64,000 nucleotides of DNA, from positions 1 through 64,000 of the forward strand of contig CAJYLH010000027.1 of assembly GCA_913775525.1 (NCBI GenBank), written 5' to 3'. Positions within the stretch are counted from its first letter, which is position 1; every line of letters begins with the position of its first letter. The notes beneath the pieces are model-generated. The model searched no databases and was not told the origin of the DNA. It saw nothing but the letters and a program-made list of their open reading frames with translations. Source of the DNA: an uncultured Chryseobacterium sp. Its GTDB lineage: Bacteria > Bacteroidota > Bacteroidia > Flavobacteriales > Weeksellaceae. Below, piece after piece: positions 35,156 through 44,742 of the stretch. Made by a program: the position numbers and the translations under genes.

Positions 35156-36763
35156 ATGGAATTCAGATATCAGGATCCGTATCCGATTCAGAAAGATGAT
35201 ACGGTGTACAAAAAGCTTACTTCAGACTATGTCAAGGTTGAACAACTGGGAAACAGGGAAATCCTTACCATCGATCCCAAGGGCCTCGAACTGCTGGCTG
35301 AAGAAGCGATGGCAGACGTTTCCTTTATGCTCCGGTCTTCCCATCTTGCCAGTCTCAGAAGTATCATCGACGATCCTGAAGCAACGGATAACGACAGGTT
35401 CGTAGCCTACAATCTTTTACAGAATGCTGCTGTGGCGGCAGAAGGTGCCCTTCCATCCTGTCAGGATACCGGAACGGCTATTGTCATGGGTAAGAAAGGA
35501 GAAAACGTGTATACAGGAGCGGATGACGGAGAATACCTGAGCAAAGGGATTTACAATACCTATCAGAAAAGGAACCTGAGATATTCCCAAGTAGTTCCTT
35601 TAACCATGTTTGATGAGAAAAACTCAGGCTCCAACCTTCCTGCGCAGATCGATATCTATGCTAAAAAGGGAAACTCCTATGAATTCCTGTTCCTGACAAA
35701 AGGCGGAGGTTCTGCCAATAAAACATTCCTGTACCAGAAAACAAAGTCTTTGCTGAATGAAAAATCACTGGAAGAATTCATCAAGGAAAGAATATCCGAT
35801 TTAGGGACTGCGGCCTGTCCGCCGTACCATTTAGCCTTGGTAATCGGAGGTACCTCTGCTGAGGCCAACCTGGCAGCTGTGAAAAAAGCTTCTGCAAAAT
35901 ATTATGACCATCTTCCTACAGAAGGCAATGAAGCCGGGCAGGCCTTCAGGGACCTGGAATGGGAAGCTAGGGTGCAGAAGATCTGTCAGGAAAGTTCTAT
36001 CGGAGCCCAGTTTGGAGGTAAATACCTGACCCATGATGTACGGGTGATCAGGCTTCCGCGCCATGCAGCATCCTGTCCGGTAGGAATGGGCGTGTCCTGT
36101 TCTGCAGACCGTAATATCAAAGGGAAAATCACCGAAGAAGGGATCTTCTTAGAGCAGCTTGAGCAGGATCCTAAGCGATTTTTGCCTGAAACACCGCCGC
36201 ACCTTGAGGAGGCGGTAGAAATCAACCTTAATCAACCGATGCCGGAAATTCTGGCTGAACTGTCAAAATACCCTATCAAAACCAGGCTTAAGCTAAATGG
36301 GACTTTGATTGTGGCAAGAGATATCGCCCATGCAAAAATCAAAGAGATTATTGACAGCGGACAGCCGATGCCTGAGTATTTTAAAAACCACCCGATTTAT
36401 TATGCAGGACCTGCAAAAACCCCGGAAGGAATGGCTTCAGGAAGTTTCGGGCCTACTACGGCAGGAAGGATGGATGTGTATGTGGATGAATTCCAGAGCC
36501 ATGGAGGAAGCATGGTTATGCTGGCGAAAGGAAACCGGAGTAAAGATGTGACCAATGCCTGCGGAAAATACGGAGGGTTTTACCTTGGCTCGATCGGTGG
36601 ACCGGCTGCTATCCTGGCAAAAGATAATATCCTTTCCGTCGAGGTGGTAGATTTCCCGGAACTGGGGATGGAAGCAGTAAGAAAAATTGAGGTGAAGGAT
36701 TTCCCGGCCTTTATCATTACCGATGATAAAGGCAACGATTTTTTTGCCAATCTTGCGCATTAA
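35156..36763 (+). CDS. class I (iron-sulfur) fumarate hydratase
   Basis: The 535-residue enzyme has the FumA/FumB two-part architecture: an alpha-type domain with [10 protein letters not shown] holding one cluster Cys, [18 protein letters not shown] holding another, and [20 protein letters not shown] with the third. A beta-type domain (from about 360) has [21 protein letters not shown]. It catalyses the same reaction as the neighbouring FumC but is oxygen-sensitive. I use the ATG at 35156 because the promoter element sits just before it and the family N-terminus starts there. Having both classes divergently side by side suggests control by oxygen or iron. Confidence 0.94.
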   Translation: MEFRYQDPYPIQKDDTVYKKLTSDYVKVEQLGNREILTIDPKGLELLAEEAMADVSFMLRSSHLASLRSIIDDPEATDNDRFVAYNLLQNAAVAAEGALPSCQDTGTAIVMGKKGENVYTGADDGEYLSKGIYNTYQKRNLRYSQVVPLTMFDEKNSGSNLPAQIDIYAKKGNSYEFLFLTKGGGSANKTFLYQKTKSLLNEKSLEEFIKERISDLGTAACPPYHLALVIGGTSAEANLAAVKKASAKYYDHLPTEGNEAGQAFRDLEWEARVQKICQESSIGAQFGGKYLTHDVRVIRLPRHAASCPVGMGVSCSADRNIKGKITEEGIFLEQLEQDPKRFLPETPPHLEEAVEINLNQPMPEILAELSKYPIKTRLKLNGTLIVARDIAHAKIKEIIDSGQPMPEYFKNHPIYYAGPAKTPEGMASGSFGPTTAGRMDVYVDEFQSHGGSMVMLAKGNRSKDVTNACGKYGGFYLGSIGGPAAILAKDNILSVEVVDFPELGMEAVRKIEVKDFPAFIITDDKGNDFFANLAH

Positions 36764-36795
36764 AAAAAATGTTTTAAGATATATACTACTTTGTA

Positions 36796-36826
36796 TTGCA
36801 AGGTATCTTATTAAAAGATATCTTTG
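36796..36826 (+). promoter_or_regulatory. promoter of the serine hydrolase gene
   Basis: TTG at 36796-36798, exactly 20 bases, then TATCTTTG at 36819-36826; the coding start follows 19 bases later. This is a near-ideal Bacteroidota promoter. Confidence 0.82.
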
Positions 36827-36845
36827 CAGTACAAATTGTATATCG

Positions 36846-37913
36846 ATGAAAAATACTGTACTTTCAATTCTGCTGATTCTCTTTTTGTTTCAGCTGTCTT
36901 CTGCCCAGCTGAACCAGAAACTGGACAGCATCATACAAACTGAATTTTCTGATCCCAGCGCACCTGGAGGGGTATTCCTCGTTTCGCAAAAAGGAAAAAC
37001 TCTGTATGAAAAGGCCTTCGGAAAAGCCAATATTGAACTGGACGTCAACATGACTTCCGGTAATGTCTTCCAGATCGGTTCCATGACCAAGCAGTTTACG
37101 GCTATTGCAGTGCTGATCCTTGAATCACGGGGAAAATTAAGCGTCAATGATCCTGTCTCCAAATATATTCCCGATTATCCTTCAGGGAATGTTATAACCA
37201 TCCATCATCTTCTGACCCACACTTCAGGCATTAAGGATTTTACCAGAATGAAATCGCTTTCCGATATTGCCCAGAAAGAAATGACGCCTAAACAGATGGT
37301 CGACTTTTTCAAGAATGAAACTCCTGATTTTAAGCCCGGAGAAAAGTTTGAATACAATAATTCCGGCTATGTTCTTCTAGGATATCTCATAGAACTTATT
37401 TCAGGGGAGCGCTATGAAGATTTTATCCGGAAGAATATCTTCGAGAAAGCGGATATGAAGAATTCCTGCTATGCCAGTGACCGGAAGATCATAAAGAACA
37501 GGGCATATGGGTATCATCAAAAAACGGACGGTTACGTTAATAAAACCATCATAAATTTCAGTGTCCCGTTTTCTTCGGGATCGCTGATGTCAACAGCAGA
37601 AGACATGGTTCGCTGGCAGCATGCACTGAATACCGGTCTGATCCTTGATGCCGAACACACCAGGAAAGCCTTCACCCCTTATTCGCTCAACAATGGAGAA
37701 AAACTGACTTACGGTTACGGATGGCATTTGAAAGACATCAATGGCATCCCGACCCGGGAACATGGCGGAAGCGTTTTCGGATTCAAGTCTATGGCGGTGT
37801 ACATTCCGTCACTGGATATCTATGTGGCAGGATTCAGCAATTGCGACTGCCATTCCCCGACGCAGGTGGTGAAAGACATGGCAAAGGAAGTCCTGAATGC
37901 GGTTAAAAAGTAA
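36846..37913 (+). CDS. serine hydrolase, beta-lactamase class C family
   Basis: The 355-residue secreted protein has a signal peptide (MKNTVLSILLILFLFQLSSAQ) and a penicillin-binding/transpeptidase fold. The motifs are SxxK in GSMTKQFTA near residue 78, YxN in EYNNSGYVLLG, and HGG in REHGGSVFG replacing the KTG box. Such proteins are usually esterases or D-aminopeptidases rather than true beta-lactamases. The longer open frame overlaps the fumarase gene and precedes the promoter, so the start is 36846. It is monocistronic. Confidence 0.9.
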   Translation: MKNTVLSILLILFLFQLSSAQLNQKLDSIIQTEFSDPSAPGGVFLVSQKGKTLYEKAFGKANIELDVNMTSGNVFQIGSMTKQFTAIAVLILESRGKLSVNDPVSKYIPDYPSGNVITIHHLLTHTSGIKDFTRMKSLSDIAQKEMTPKQMVDFFKNETPDFKPGEKFEYNNSGYVLLGYLIELISGERYEDFIRKNIFEKADMKNSCYASDRKIIKNRAYGYHQKTDGYVNKTIINFSVPFSSGSLMSTAEDMVRWQHALNTGLILDAEHTRKAFTPYSLNNGEKLTYGYGWHLKDINGIPTREHGGSVFGFKSMAVYIPSLDIYVAGFSNCDCHSPTQVVKDMAKEVLNAVKK

Positions 37914-37971
37914 AAAAGGCTTCAGGACCAATTTAAAATCAAAATAAATTAAAAAATAGGGCATGCATCTT

Positions 37972-38002
37972 TTGTATAAAAAGGAAAAATGTTCTATTTT
38001 TG
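37972..38002 (+). promoter_or_regulatory. promoter of the 38021 gene
   Basis: TTG at 37972-37974, exactly 20 bases, then TATTTTTG at 37995-38002; the ATG is 18 bases further. Confidence 0.82.
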
Positions 38003-38020
38003 CCTAAAATCTATAAGATA

Positions 38021-38305
38021 ATGATCACGATTTTGTCAGCATTTTGGCCGTTTTATCAGTTCCTTTGGACTGTTTTCTTCATCATCATGTTCCTGGTAGG
38101 GTTCTGGTGTATCTTTATGTTCTTCGGTTTCGTTATTCCATTATGGCTGACTGAAGGTCTGAAAGAATATTTCGGAAAAGTAAAGCCTTTTGATCCGGAA
38201 GATATCAGAAGAAAAAAGATCTACGAGCAGGAAGGTACTGAGGTGATCTTTAATGAACCTAAAGGTAACGGGCCTTTCATCCATGACCACGGACATCATC
38301 ATTAA
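38021..38305 (+). CDS. small membrane protein with His-rich tail
   Basis: The 94-residue product has one long or two short N-terminal hydrophobic helices (about 4-45, rich in Phe and Trp), then a charged cytoplasmic part (GLKEYFGKVKPFDPEDIRRKKIYEQ) and a C-terminus ending in HDHGHHH, which could bind a metal. The ATG at 38021 is chosen over an upstream TTG because of the strong promoter just before it. I do not recognise the family. The strong promoter suggests substantial expression. Confidence 0.78.
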   Translation: MITILSAFWPFYQFLWTVFFIIMFLVGFWCIFMFFGFVIPLWLTEGLKEYFGKVKPFDPEDIRRKKIYEQEGTEVIFNEPKGNGPFIHDHGHHH

Positions 38306-38372
38306 TTGATATTGTCATTGCTTTTTCACCTGAATTCTGAAAAGGCAATATCAAAGCAAAACAACATATATA

Positions 38373-38402
38373 AACCATTCAGTATACTGGATGGTTTTTT
38401 TT
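38373..38402. terminator. bidirectional terminator
   Basis: A ten-base stem (38373-38382 with 38387-38396, one wobble) is followed by eight T on the plus strand. It lies between the small membrane protein gene and the convergent AraC gene. Confidence 0.8.
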
Positions 38403-39276
38403 ATTCATTCCTCAGCTTTTCCGGTGAGATGCCAAATTTTTTTTTGAAGGCGCGGGTAAAATTCTGTACATATTCATAGCCACATTCAATGGCAATTTCC
38501 TTGATCATCACATTTCTGTCGACAATCATTTTTTTAGCTTTCAGCATCCTCAGCTCCGAAATATAATCGCTTACCGTCATATGGTACCTTGATTTGAATT
38601 CCTTTCTTATGGTATTCTGGTTGATGCCGATCAGCCGTGCGATATCCTTCGTTCTCAAATGGGATTGATAATGATCATCAATATATTTTTTGACCATTTC
38701 CGGTGTTTCGGAAGACTTTCTTATGTTGTCCTTTTCACTGAACTGCTCAAAAATCAGCATAAGCAGCTTGATGACTTTTGCTTCAATAAAAAGTTTTTGC
38801 AGTACCCCCTTTCTTGAGTATCCTAAAATTTCTTTCATGATCATATGCATTTCTACCGTAATCGATGGAGGTGTCTGCTGATGCAGGAAAATGAATCTGT
38901 TCCTGATCAGCCGGTCCAGCAGGTCTGCACTTTCACCACCCGGTGCGGGCCGGATGAGATGAAGCATATATTGGTAATCAAGATCAATCTGAAGGTATTC
39001 CAGGCTTGCTTGATTTTCCGTCCAGAGTTCCGCTTGTCCGTCTTTTTCCAGAAAATGGAGGATATATTGATTTTTTTTGAACCGGAAAGAGGTTCCGCAG
39101 TCAGGGGCTTCAAGGTGGACGGCATCACTCAGCATGAATAAAAGTGTGAAACCTGACCGGCTTTCCAGGGTATCGGATTTGAGATAGCCATCTGCAGACC
39201 GGTCACTATATGATTGTATTCTGATAGCTTCAGAACAGAACAGCATCTTTTTTTCATACACCTTTTTCATAAGCAT
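38401..39276 (-). CDS. AraC family transcriptional regulator
   Basis: The 291-residue protein has an N-terminal ligand/dimer domain and a C-terminal AraC DNA-binding domain (about 190-288) with two helix-turn-helix motifs: TKDIARLIGINQNTIRKEFK and IKEIAIECGYEYVQNFTRAFKKKFGISPEKLR. The N-terminal part has no cupin signature I can name. Two in-frame ATG codons (39276 and 39270) are possible starts. It is divergent from the secreted propeller-protein gene, with 131 bases between, so it may control that gene. Confidence 0.92.
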   Translation of the reverse strand: MLMKKVYEKKMLFCSEAIRIQSYSDRSADGYLKSDTLESRSGFTLLFMLSDAVHLEAPDCGTSFRFKKNQYILHFLEKDGQAELWTENQASLEYLQIDLDYQYMLHLIRPAPGGESADLLDRLIRNRFIFLHQQTPPSITVEMHMIMKEILGYSRKGVLQKLFIEAKVIKLLMLIFEQFSEKDNIRKSSETPEMVKKYIDDHYQSHLRTKDIARLIGINQNTIRKEFKSRYHMTVSDYISELRMLKAKKMIVDRNVMIKEIAIECGYEYVQNFTRAFKKKFGISPEKLRNE

Positions 39277-39353
39277 TACATTAAGTAGAGTGGGATATTC
39301 ATGTTAGATAACTGATAGTTTGCAAATGATAACTCAGTAGGATCATGGAAGAT

Positions 39354-39361
39354 TAATTTTG
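39354..39361 (+). promoter_or_regulatory. -7 element of the propeller/FISUMP gene
   Basis: TAATTTTG matches TAnnTTTG, 46 bases before the start at 39408; no TTG at -33, which would fit activation by the adjacent AraC regulator. Confidence 0.45.
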
Positions 39362-39407
39362 CACAAAAATAAATATAATTTAGAATAAATAAAAATAATA
39401 AGTACTT

Positions 39408-41483
39408 ATGTTCAAAGTTTTATCTCGGGTTCTGTTCAATATCTTTGCTGCGATAGGCTGTTTGGCAGTCACAGCCATCCAGATGAATGCACAGCAGTGG
39501 CAAAATGTTGGAAACACACAGCCTGTATCTACCGGAGGAAGCGGTTACAACAATATAATTGTTGATTATGCAGGGAATTATTATATCTCGTATTATGATG
39601 TCTCTGTAGGGAAAGGTTCTGTGCAGAAGTTTGATGGAAACTCCTGGTCTTATGCGGGAGGATCCGCAGGTATTACGCCAGGTACCGCAACATACAACGC
39701 TTTATCATCAGATCATTCAGGGAATGTATATTACACCAACCAGAAAGGATGGCCCGGGACAGGCATGGAAGTCCGTAAATTCAGTGGTTCATCCTGGAGC
39801 CAGCTGCCGGATGCATCGAGTGCTTCTCTCAATTACCATGCTTCAACGGTAGCTCCTTCCGGCGTTTTGTTTTCATTTTCGGGAGAAAATTCTGGGACTG
39901 TAAAACGTTTTATAAACGGGGCATGGGAGCAGGTAGGCAATTCAGGGTTTTCCTCGGGAGCATCCTATGCGGAAATGGTTATCGGATCCAACAATAAAGT
40001 GTATACCTGCAATGTTTCCGGCGGAGTACAGGTCTATGAAAATTCCATTACAGCCAGTGCCTCCGATACCTGGAGCCTGGTTGGCGGAAGCATTGTGGAT
40101 GCCTCATCGTCTTCAGAACAATATAATTCGGATATTGCGATCGATGCAGCAAACAACCTGTATGTAGCCTATGTTTCCAATTCCGCAAACGGCCGGAAAC
40201 TGAATGTGAAAAAGTTCAACGGGACATCGTGGGTACAATTGGGAGCACCTAATTTCTCCAATGGCAAAGTTCAGCATGTAGCAGTTGCCGTCAGTGCTTC
40301 GGGACAGCCGTACGTTGTAGCCAGTCGTTGGGAAAATGATAATTATTCCAGGAATACCGTCTATAAATTTGATACAGCAACGCAGGATTGGAATCCCTTG
40401 GGTGGGGATTTTATTTCAGACGGGCAGGCAACTTTTAATGACCTTGTCTTCGATAATATTCACAACAATCTGGTTCTGGTGTATTCTGAAAGCGGTGTCA
40501 GAGTGAAAAAAATCTCTCAGGGCAATGCTTCCGTAGTGTGTAATAATACCGATCCCGGAAGCAGCCCTGGAAATACAGGCTGTGTAACCTTTACGTACAG
40601 AGGCCAGACGGTAACCTATACTACCGTAAGGGGTGCGGACGGAAAGATCTGGCTACAGCAAAACCTGGGAAGCACAAAGGTCGCGGGTGCTGTTTCAGAC
40701 GCTGATGCATATGGAGACCTCTTTCAGTGGGGAAGATGGGATGACGGCCATCAGCTTAGGAATTCAGCAACGGCTGCTGCACCATCACCCAATTCTCCAG
40801 ACGGCCTTGGCACAGGCAGTTCATTTATCTTGGGCAGCAGTACTGCATCATGGTGGTCCGGAAACAGTTCTTCGGATCAGTGGTCGGCATCGAATGCCGC
40901 TTCTGTAACTTCTGCCAATGGTGCAGATCCCTGCAAGGCAATCGGCCCGGGATGGAAAATGCCGTCACAGGCAGACTGGGCAAACCTTATCGGAACAGAA
41001 ACTGTTAACAGTCCGGCGGCAGCATATGCGAGCAATTTGAAACTGCCTGCAGGAGGATACAGGAGCAATACCAGCGGAGGGTTTACTTTTGTGGGCCAGA
41101 GAGGGTACTTCTGGAGCTCCGATACGGCTAACTCGGGAGGTAAATATTTATACATCGGTACGGCGAGTGCCAATGCTTCTTCAGGAGCGCCGAGAGGACA
41201 GGGAGCATCCGTAAGATGTATAAAAGATCTGTCAGGTTTAAACACATCAGATATCACGTTGAATACTACAGCGATCTATCCTAATCCTACCCGTGATATG
41301 GTCTTTGTTAAAACAGATTCATCCATAGGAGATGTTTTTTTAACTGCTGTAGCAGGCCAGAAAATACCGGTTCAGTTTTCCGGAAATCAGGTCAATATGC
41401 AGGGTGTCCCGGATGGAGTATATATCTTACACATACAGCTGAAAAACGGAAAAACAATTTCCGAAAAGATAATTAAGAAATAA
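39408..41483 (+). CDS. secreted beta-propeller/FISUMP protein with type IX sorting domain
   Basis: The 691-residue protein has a signal peptide (about 1-28, ending MNAQQ). Residues about 30-375 contain seven or so repeats of the pattern VxKFxGxSWxxxG, consistent with a beta propeller. Residues about 385-610 are a FISUMP-type domain (fibrobacter major paralogous; YRGQTVTYTTVRGADGKIWLQQNLGS and WKMPSQADW). The last 80 residues (IYPNPTRDMVFV to SEKIIKK) are a type A sorting domain, so it is exported by the type IX system and anchored or released at the surface. Role unknown; adhesion or binding is plausible. Confidence 0.88.
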   Translation: MFKVLSRVLFNIFAAIGCLAVTAIQMNAQQWQNVGNTQPVSTGGSGYNNIIVDYAGNYYISYYDVSVGKGSVQKFDGNSWSYAGGSAGITPGTATYNALSSDHSGNVYYTNQKGWPGTGMEVRKFSGSSWSQLPDASSASLNYHASTVAPSGVLFSFSGENSGTVKRFINGAWEQVGNSGFSSGASYAEMVIGSNNKVYTCNVSGGVQVYENSITASASDTWSLVGGSIVDASSSSEQYNSDIAIDAANNLYVAYVSNSANGRKLNVKKFNGTSWVQLGAPNFSNGKVQHVAVAVSASGQPYVVASRWENDNYSRNTVYKFDTATQDWNPLGGDFISDGQATFNDLVFDNIHNNLVLVYSESGVRVKKISQGNASVVCNNTDPGSSPGNTGCVTFTYRGQTVTYTTVRGADGKIWLQQNLGSTKVAGAVSDADAYGDLFQWGRWDDGHQLRNSATAAAPSPNSPDGLGTGSSFILGSSTASWWSGNSSSDQWSASNAASVTSANGADPCKAIGPGWKMPSQADWANLIGTETVNSPAAAYASNLKLPAGGYRSNTSGGFTFVGQRGYFWSSDTANSGGKYLYIGTASANASSGAPRGQGASVRCIKDLSGLNTSDITLNTTAIYPNPTRDMVFVKTDSSIGDVFLTAVAGQKIPVQFSGNQVNMQGVPDGVYILHIQLKNGKTISEKIIKK

Positions 41484-41564
41484 TCCGGCACATGTCTGTT
41501 ATCTGGTTATTCTACACATAAGGTCATTTTTTCAATACAATTCAATTTTTTTTATTTGACTTTG

Positions 41565-41592
41565 GGCTCATCTTTATTGATGGGCCTTTTTT
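41565..41592 (+). terminator. terminator after the propeller gene
   Basis: An eight-base stem (41565-41572 with 41579-41586, one wobble) is followed by six T. Confidence 0.75.
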
Positions 41593-41676
41593 GGAGCATG
41601 CAGACAGGTTGTTTTACAACTTTATCACTGGTGATGCAGCATAAAAAATAAATCACAGGCGTTAACAATAAAAAAT

Positions 41677-41684
41677 TACATTTG
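41677..41684 (+). promoter_or_regulatory. -7 element of the GH13 gene
   Basis: TACATTTG matches TAnnTTTG, 74 bases before the ATG at 41759. Confidence 0.45.
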
Positions 41685-41758
41685 CAATACTTCCGTTAGT
41701 CACAATTTTGTAATTTCCGGAATGAATGAAATTTTAATCATAAAGAAAGATCAATAGT

Positions 41759-44590
41759 ATGAAAAAACTTTACTCAGGCGTATTGCTGTTCATGATGACC
41801 CTTATTTTCGGGCAGATCAGTTACAGCATTACCCCGAACCCGTTCAATGAAACGGATCAGATCACGCTTACGGTTCCCGGGAACCAGATCGACGAATCTG
41901 CATGGGGCGTTACCAATAATGCCATTTATATATGGACCTGGTCGCTGGATGCCAATTACCAGAACAGTCAGGACTGTCCTACCAACGGAAGCTGGAATAA
42001 TTCCAATGACCTCAACAAATTGAATTACAATGCCACAACAGACACCTATTCCTTAACCTTTACCCCAACTGTATTTTACAACAGGACGGGGATCGGACGG
42101 ATCGGGTTTCTCTTAAAGGATAAAACAGGTGCCCATCAGACATCAGATAATTTTGTAAATGTAGGAGTACTCAGTTTAAGCCTTACCAATCCGGCTGCCA
42201 ACAGCCTTACATCCGTGCCGTCAGGAAATTCAGTTACGGTTACAGGGACCACGAATGTCGCGGCAACCTTTCAGCTGAAAGCCAATGGCGTGGTGGTGCA
42301 CAGTACTTCTGCACCATCAACTTCTTATTCGTACACTTATACGGTAACCGGTGATGCCGATATGGAACTGATCGCGACCCAGGGATCTGCCTCTAAATCT
42401 GCGGCGTTTATAGTGCAGGTTCCGAGAAATGTGGTTTCACAGGCTATTCCTTCGTGGATCCGGCAGGGTATCAATTATAACCCTACAGACAACACCAAAG
42501 TAGGACTGGCTTTATATGCACCTTATAAAAACTTTGTTCATGTGATCGGTAGTTTTAATAACTGGGCGGTCAATGACAATTACCTCATGAAAAGGGATAC
42601 AACCAATCCTGATCTTTACTGGATTGAACTGAGCGGCCTGACACCTCAGCAGCTCTATACGTTCCAGTACAGGACCAATGACCTTAAGAAAGTGGCAGAC
42701 CCTTATTCTCCACAGATTCTGTCCTCATATGATGACCAGTGGATTTCCTCAACAACCTATCCGGGATTACCGCCGTTTCCTTCCGGACAGGGTTTTGAAG
42801 TCTCCGCATTCAAAACCGGGCAAACCGCTTATAACTGGCAGGTGACCAACTTCCAGCGGCCCTCCAAAGATAACCTGGTTGTGTATGAACTCCTGCTGAG
42901 GGATTTTACACAGGAAAAAAACTGGCAGTCATTGATCAACAAGATCACATACCTCAAAAATCTGAATATCAATGCGATTGAACTGATGCCGATTATGGAG
43001 TTTGACGGAAATGTATCATGGGGATATAATACGTCCTTCCATTACGCACTGGATAAAGCCTATGGTACGCCGGAGAAGTTCAAGGAATTCGTAGACCTGT
43101 GCCATCAGAACGGAATTGCCGTCATCCTGGATGTAGCGTTTAACCATGCCACGGGAAGATCTCCGCTGGTAAGGCTCTGGAATATCGACCCGGATGGTGA
43201 CGGATATGGAGATGTCGCAGCTAATAACCCATATTTCAATCAGGTAGCGAAACATTCGTACAGCGTCTTTAATGATTTCAATCATACAAGTGCGGCAACG
43301 AAATATTATGTGGAGAGGTGCCTGCAGCAATGGCTTACCGAATACCGTATCGACGGTTTCCGTTGGGATCTTACCAAAGGGTTTACCCAGAACTGTACGG
43401 CCAACGATGAAAACTGTACCAATGCTTATCAGCAGGACAGGGTAGACATCCTGAAATACTATGCCGATAAGCAATGGGGAATAGATCCGAATTCTTATAT
43501 GATCTTTGAGCACCTGGGAACAGATGCAGAAGAGCAGCAATGGGCCAATTACCGCATCGCGGAAGGTAAAGGCGTCCTGATGTGGAACAAACAAACCGAT
43601 CCTTACAACCAGAATACCATGGGGTACAAGGAAAACAGCAACTACAACAGGATGAATCATACCCTTCACGGATTTACCAATATGAGTGCGGTAGGATACG
43701 GGGAAAGCCATGATGAAGAAAGGCTGATGTTTAAAAACCTTGCTTACGGTGCTGCCAATGGTTCTTACGATGTTAAAAACCTGAATACGGCTCTGGAAAG
43801 AATGAAGACTTTCGGGGCTACGTTCTTTACCATTCCCGGGCCTAAAATGATCTGGCAGTTCGGGGAGCTGGGCTATGAATTCAGCATCAACAGGTGTACG
43901 GACGGTACGATCAACAATAACTGCCGTACGGACGAAAAGCCTGTAGCATTCACGCTGGGTTATGATGCCAATGCCAACAGAAAAGCAGTGTACAATACCT
44001 GGGCCCAGATCATCAATATCAGGAATTCCCATCCGGTGTTTAAGTCAAAAACCTATACGATTGAATCCAACAACCTTTCCAATGATCCGAATGGCCTCAT
44101 CACCAGGATTTATGTTTATGACAACCTGCTCACCGCAGGCATAAAAAATATTGTGGTACTGGCCAATTACAATACAACTGTCCAGAATGTGGTGCCTTAT
44201 TTCCCTTATACCGGAGCATGGCAGAACCTCATGGACAATACGGTTTCCAATATAACTTCCACTACAGCTCCTATCACACTCCAGCCTGGAGAATTCAGGA
44301 TTTTCGGGAATTATGCGGGATCCCTGTCTACGGATGAAAATACTGCTCACAGGCTTTCCCTACAGGTAGCAGATAATCCTGTGAAGAATGGACAGGCAAA
44401 ATTCATTTATTATAAAGCTAAAAATGCAGAGATTGTGATCTATGACATGAGCGGTAAAAAAATGGATTCATTTAAACTCAATCAGGAGAACGGAACCCAT
44501 GAGTTCAAAGCAGCATATCCTGCCGGGACTTATCTGGTCCACCTGAAGGCAGATAACGGGACAGCCATCCAGAAGATGATTATTCCTTAA
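41759..44590 (+). CDS. secreted GH13 alpha-amylase-family enzyme with type IX sorting domain
   Basis: The 943-residue protein has a signal peptide, an N-terminal beta-sandwich region (20-220), a CBM48-like domain (about 250-330, VIGSFNNWAVNDNYLM) and a GH13 catalytic barrel (about 370-800). Region I is DVAFNHATG. The nucleophile is D537 in RIDGFRWDL, the acid/base is E584 in MIFEHLG, and the third carboxylate is D652 in ESHDEERL. The C-terminal 80 residues are a type A sorting domain. The CBM48 plus GH13 order resembles branching or debranching and related starch enzymes, so the exact specificity is open. It would degrade external alpha-glucans. Confidence 0.92.
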   Translation: MKKLYSGVLLFMMTLIFGQISYSITPNPFNETDQITLTVPGNQIDESAWGVTNNAIYIWTWSLDANYQNSQDCPTNGSWNNSNDLNKLNYNATTDTYSLTFTPTVFYNRTGIGRIGFLLKDKTGAHQTSDNFVNVGVLSLSLTNPAANSLTSVPSGNSVTVTGTTNVAATFQLKANGVVVHSTSAPSTSYSYTYTVTGDADMELIATQGSASKSAAFIVQVPRNVVSQAIPSWIRQGINYNPTDNTKVGLALYAPYKNFVHVIGSFNNWAVNDNYLMKRDTTNPDLYWIELSGLTPQQLYTFQYRTNDLKKVADPYSPQILSSYDDQWISSTTYPGLPPFPSGQGFEVSAFKTGQTAYNWQVTNFQRPSKDNLVVYELLLRDFTQEKNWQSLINKITYLKNLNINAIELMPIMEFDGNVSWGYNTSFHYALDKAYGTPEKFKEFVDLCHQNGIAVILDVAFNHATGRSPLVRLWNIDPDGDGYGDVAANNPYFNQVAKHSYSVFNDFNHTSAATKYYVERCLQQWLTEYRIDGFRWDLTKGFTQNCTANDENCTNAYQQDRVDILKYYADKQWGIDPNSYMIFEHLGTDAEEQQWANYRIAEGKGVLMWNKQTDPYNQNTMGYKENSNYNRMNHTLHGFTNMSAVGYGESHDEERLMFKNLAYGAANGSYDVKNLNTALERMKTFGATFFTIPGPKMIWQFGELGYEFSINRCTDGTINNNCRTDEKPVAFTLGYDANANRKAVYNTWAQIINIRNSHPVFKSKTYTIESNNLSNDPNGLITRIYVYDNLLTAGIKNIVVLANYNTTVQNVVPYFPYTGAWQNLMDNTVSNITSTTAPITLQPGEFRIFGNYAGSLSTDENTAHRLSLQVADNPVKNGQAKFIYYKAKNAEIVIYDMSGKKMDSFKLNQENGTHEFKAAYPAGTYLVHLKADNGTAIQKMIIP

Positions 44591-44612
44591 TGCCGATTAT
44601 ATGATGATTTAA

Positions 44613-44640
44613 AAGAGGTTGCTTTCAAGCAGCCTCTTCT
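44613..44640 (+). terminator. hairpin after the GH13 gene
   Basis: A long stem (44614-44624 with 44627-44637, one wobble) with a very short loop; the T tail is weak. Confidence 0.5.
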
Positions 44641-44715
44641 GTTCATAAGGTTTTTACACCAAAAGACTTTATAAATCAGATCCATACCCGGCTTTTAATT
44701 TGAATTAATAATTCT

Positions 44716-44723
44716 TATCTTTG
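44716..44723 (+). promoter_or_regulatory. -7 element of prfA
   Basis: TATCTTTG matches TAnnTTTG, 19 bases before the prfA start. A T-rich but imperfect -33 lies 20 bases upstream. Confidence 0.55.
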
Positions 44724-44742
44724 CACCCACAAAATTTCCATC

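Noticed and set aside
36846-37913. True beta-lactamase resistance gene
   Set aside because: It has SxxK and YxN but HGG instead of KTG, and the family is mostly esterases and peptidases.
43016-44032. 338-codon open frame on the minus strand
   Set aside because: It lies wholly antisense to the GH13 enzyme, whose catalytic residues are intact; the translation has no domain and is a codon-bias shadow.
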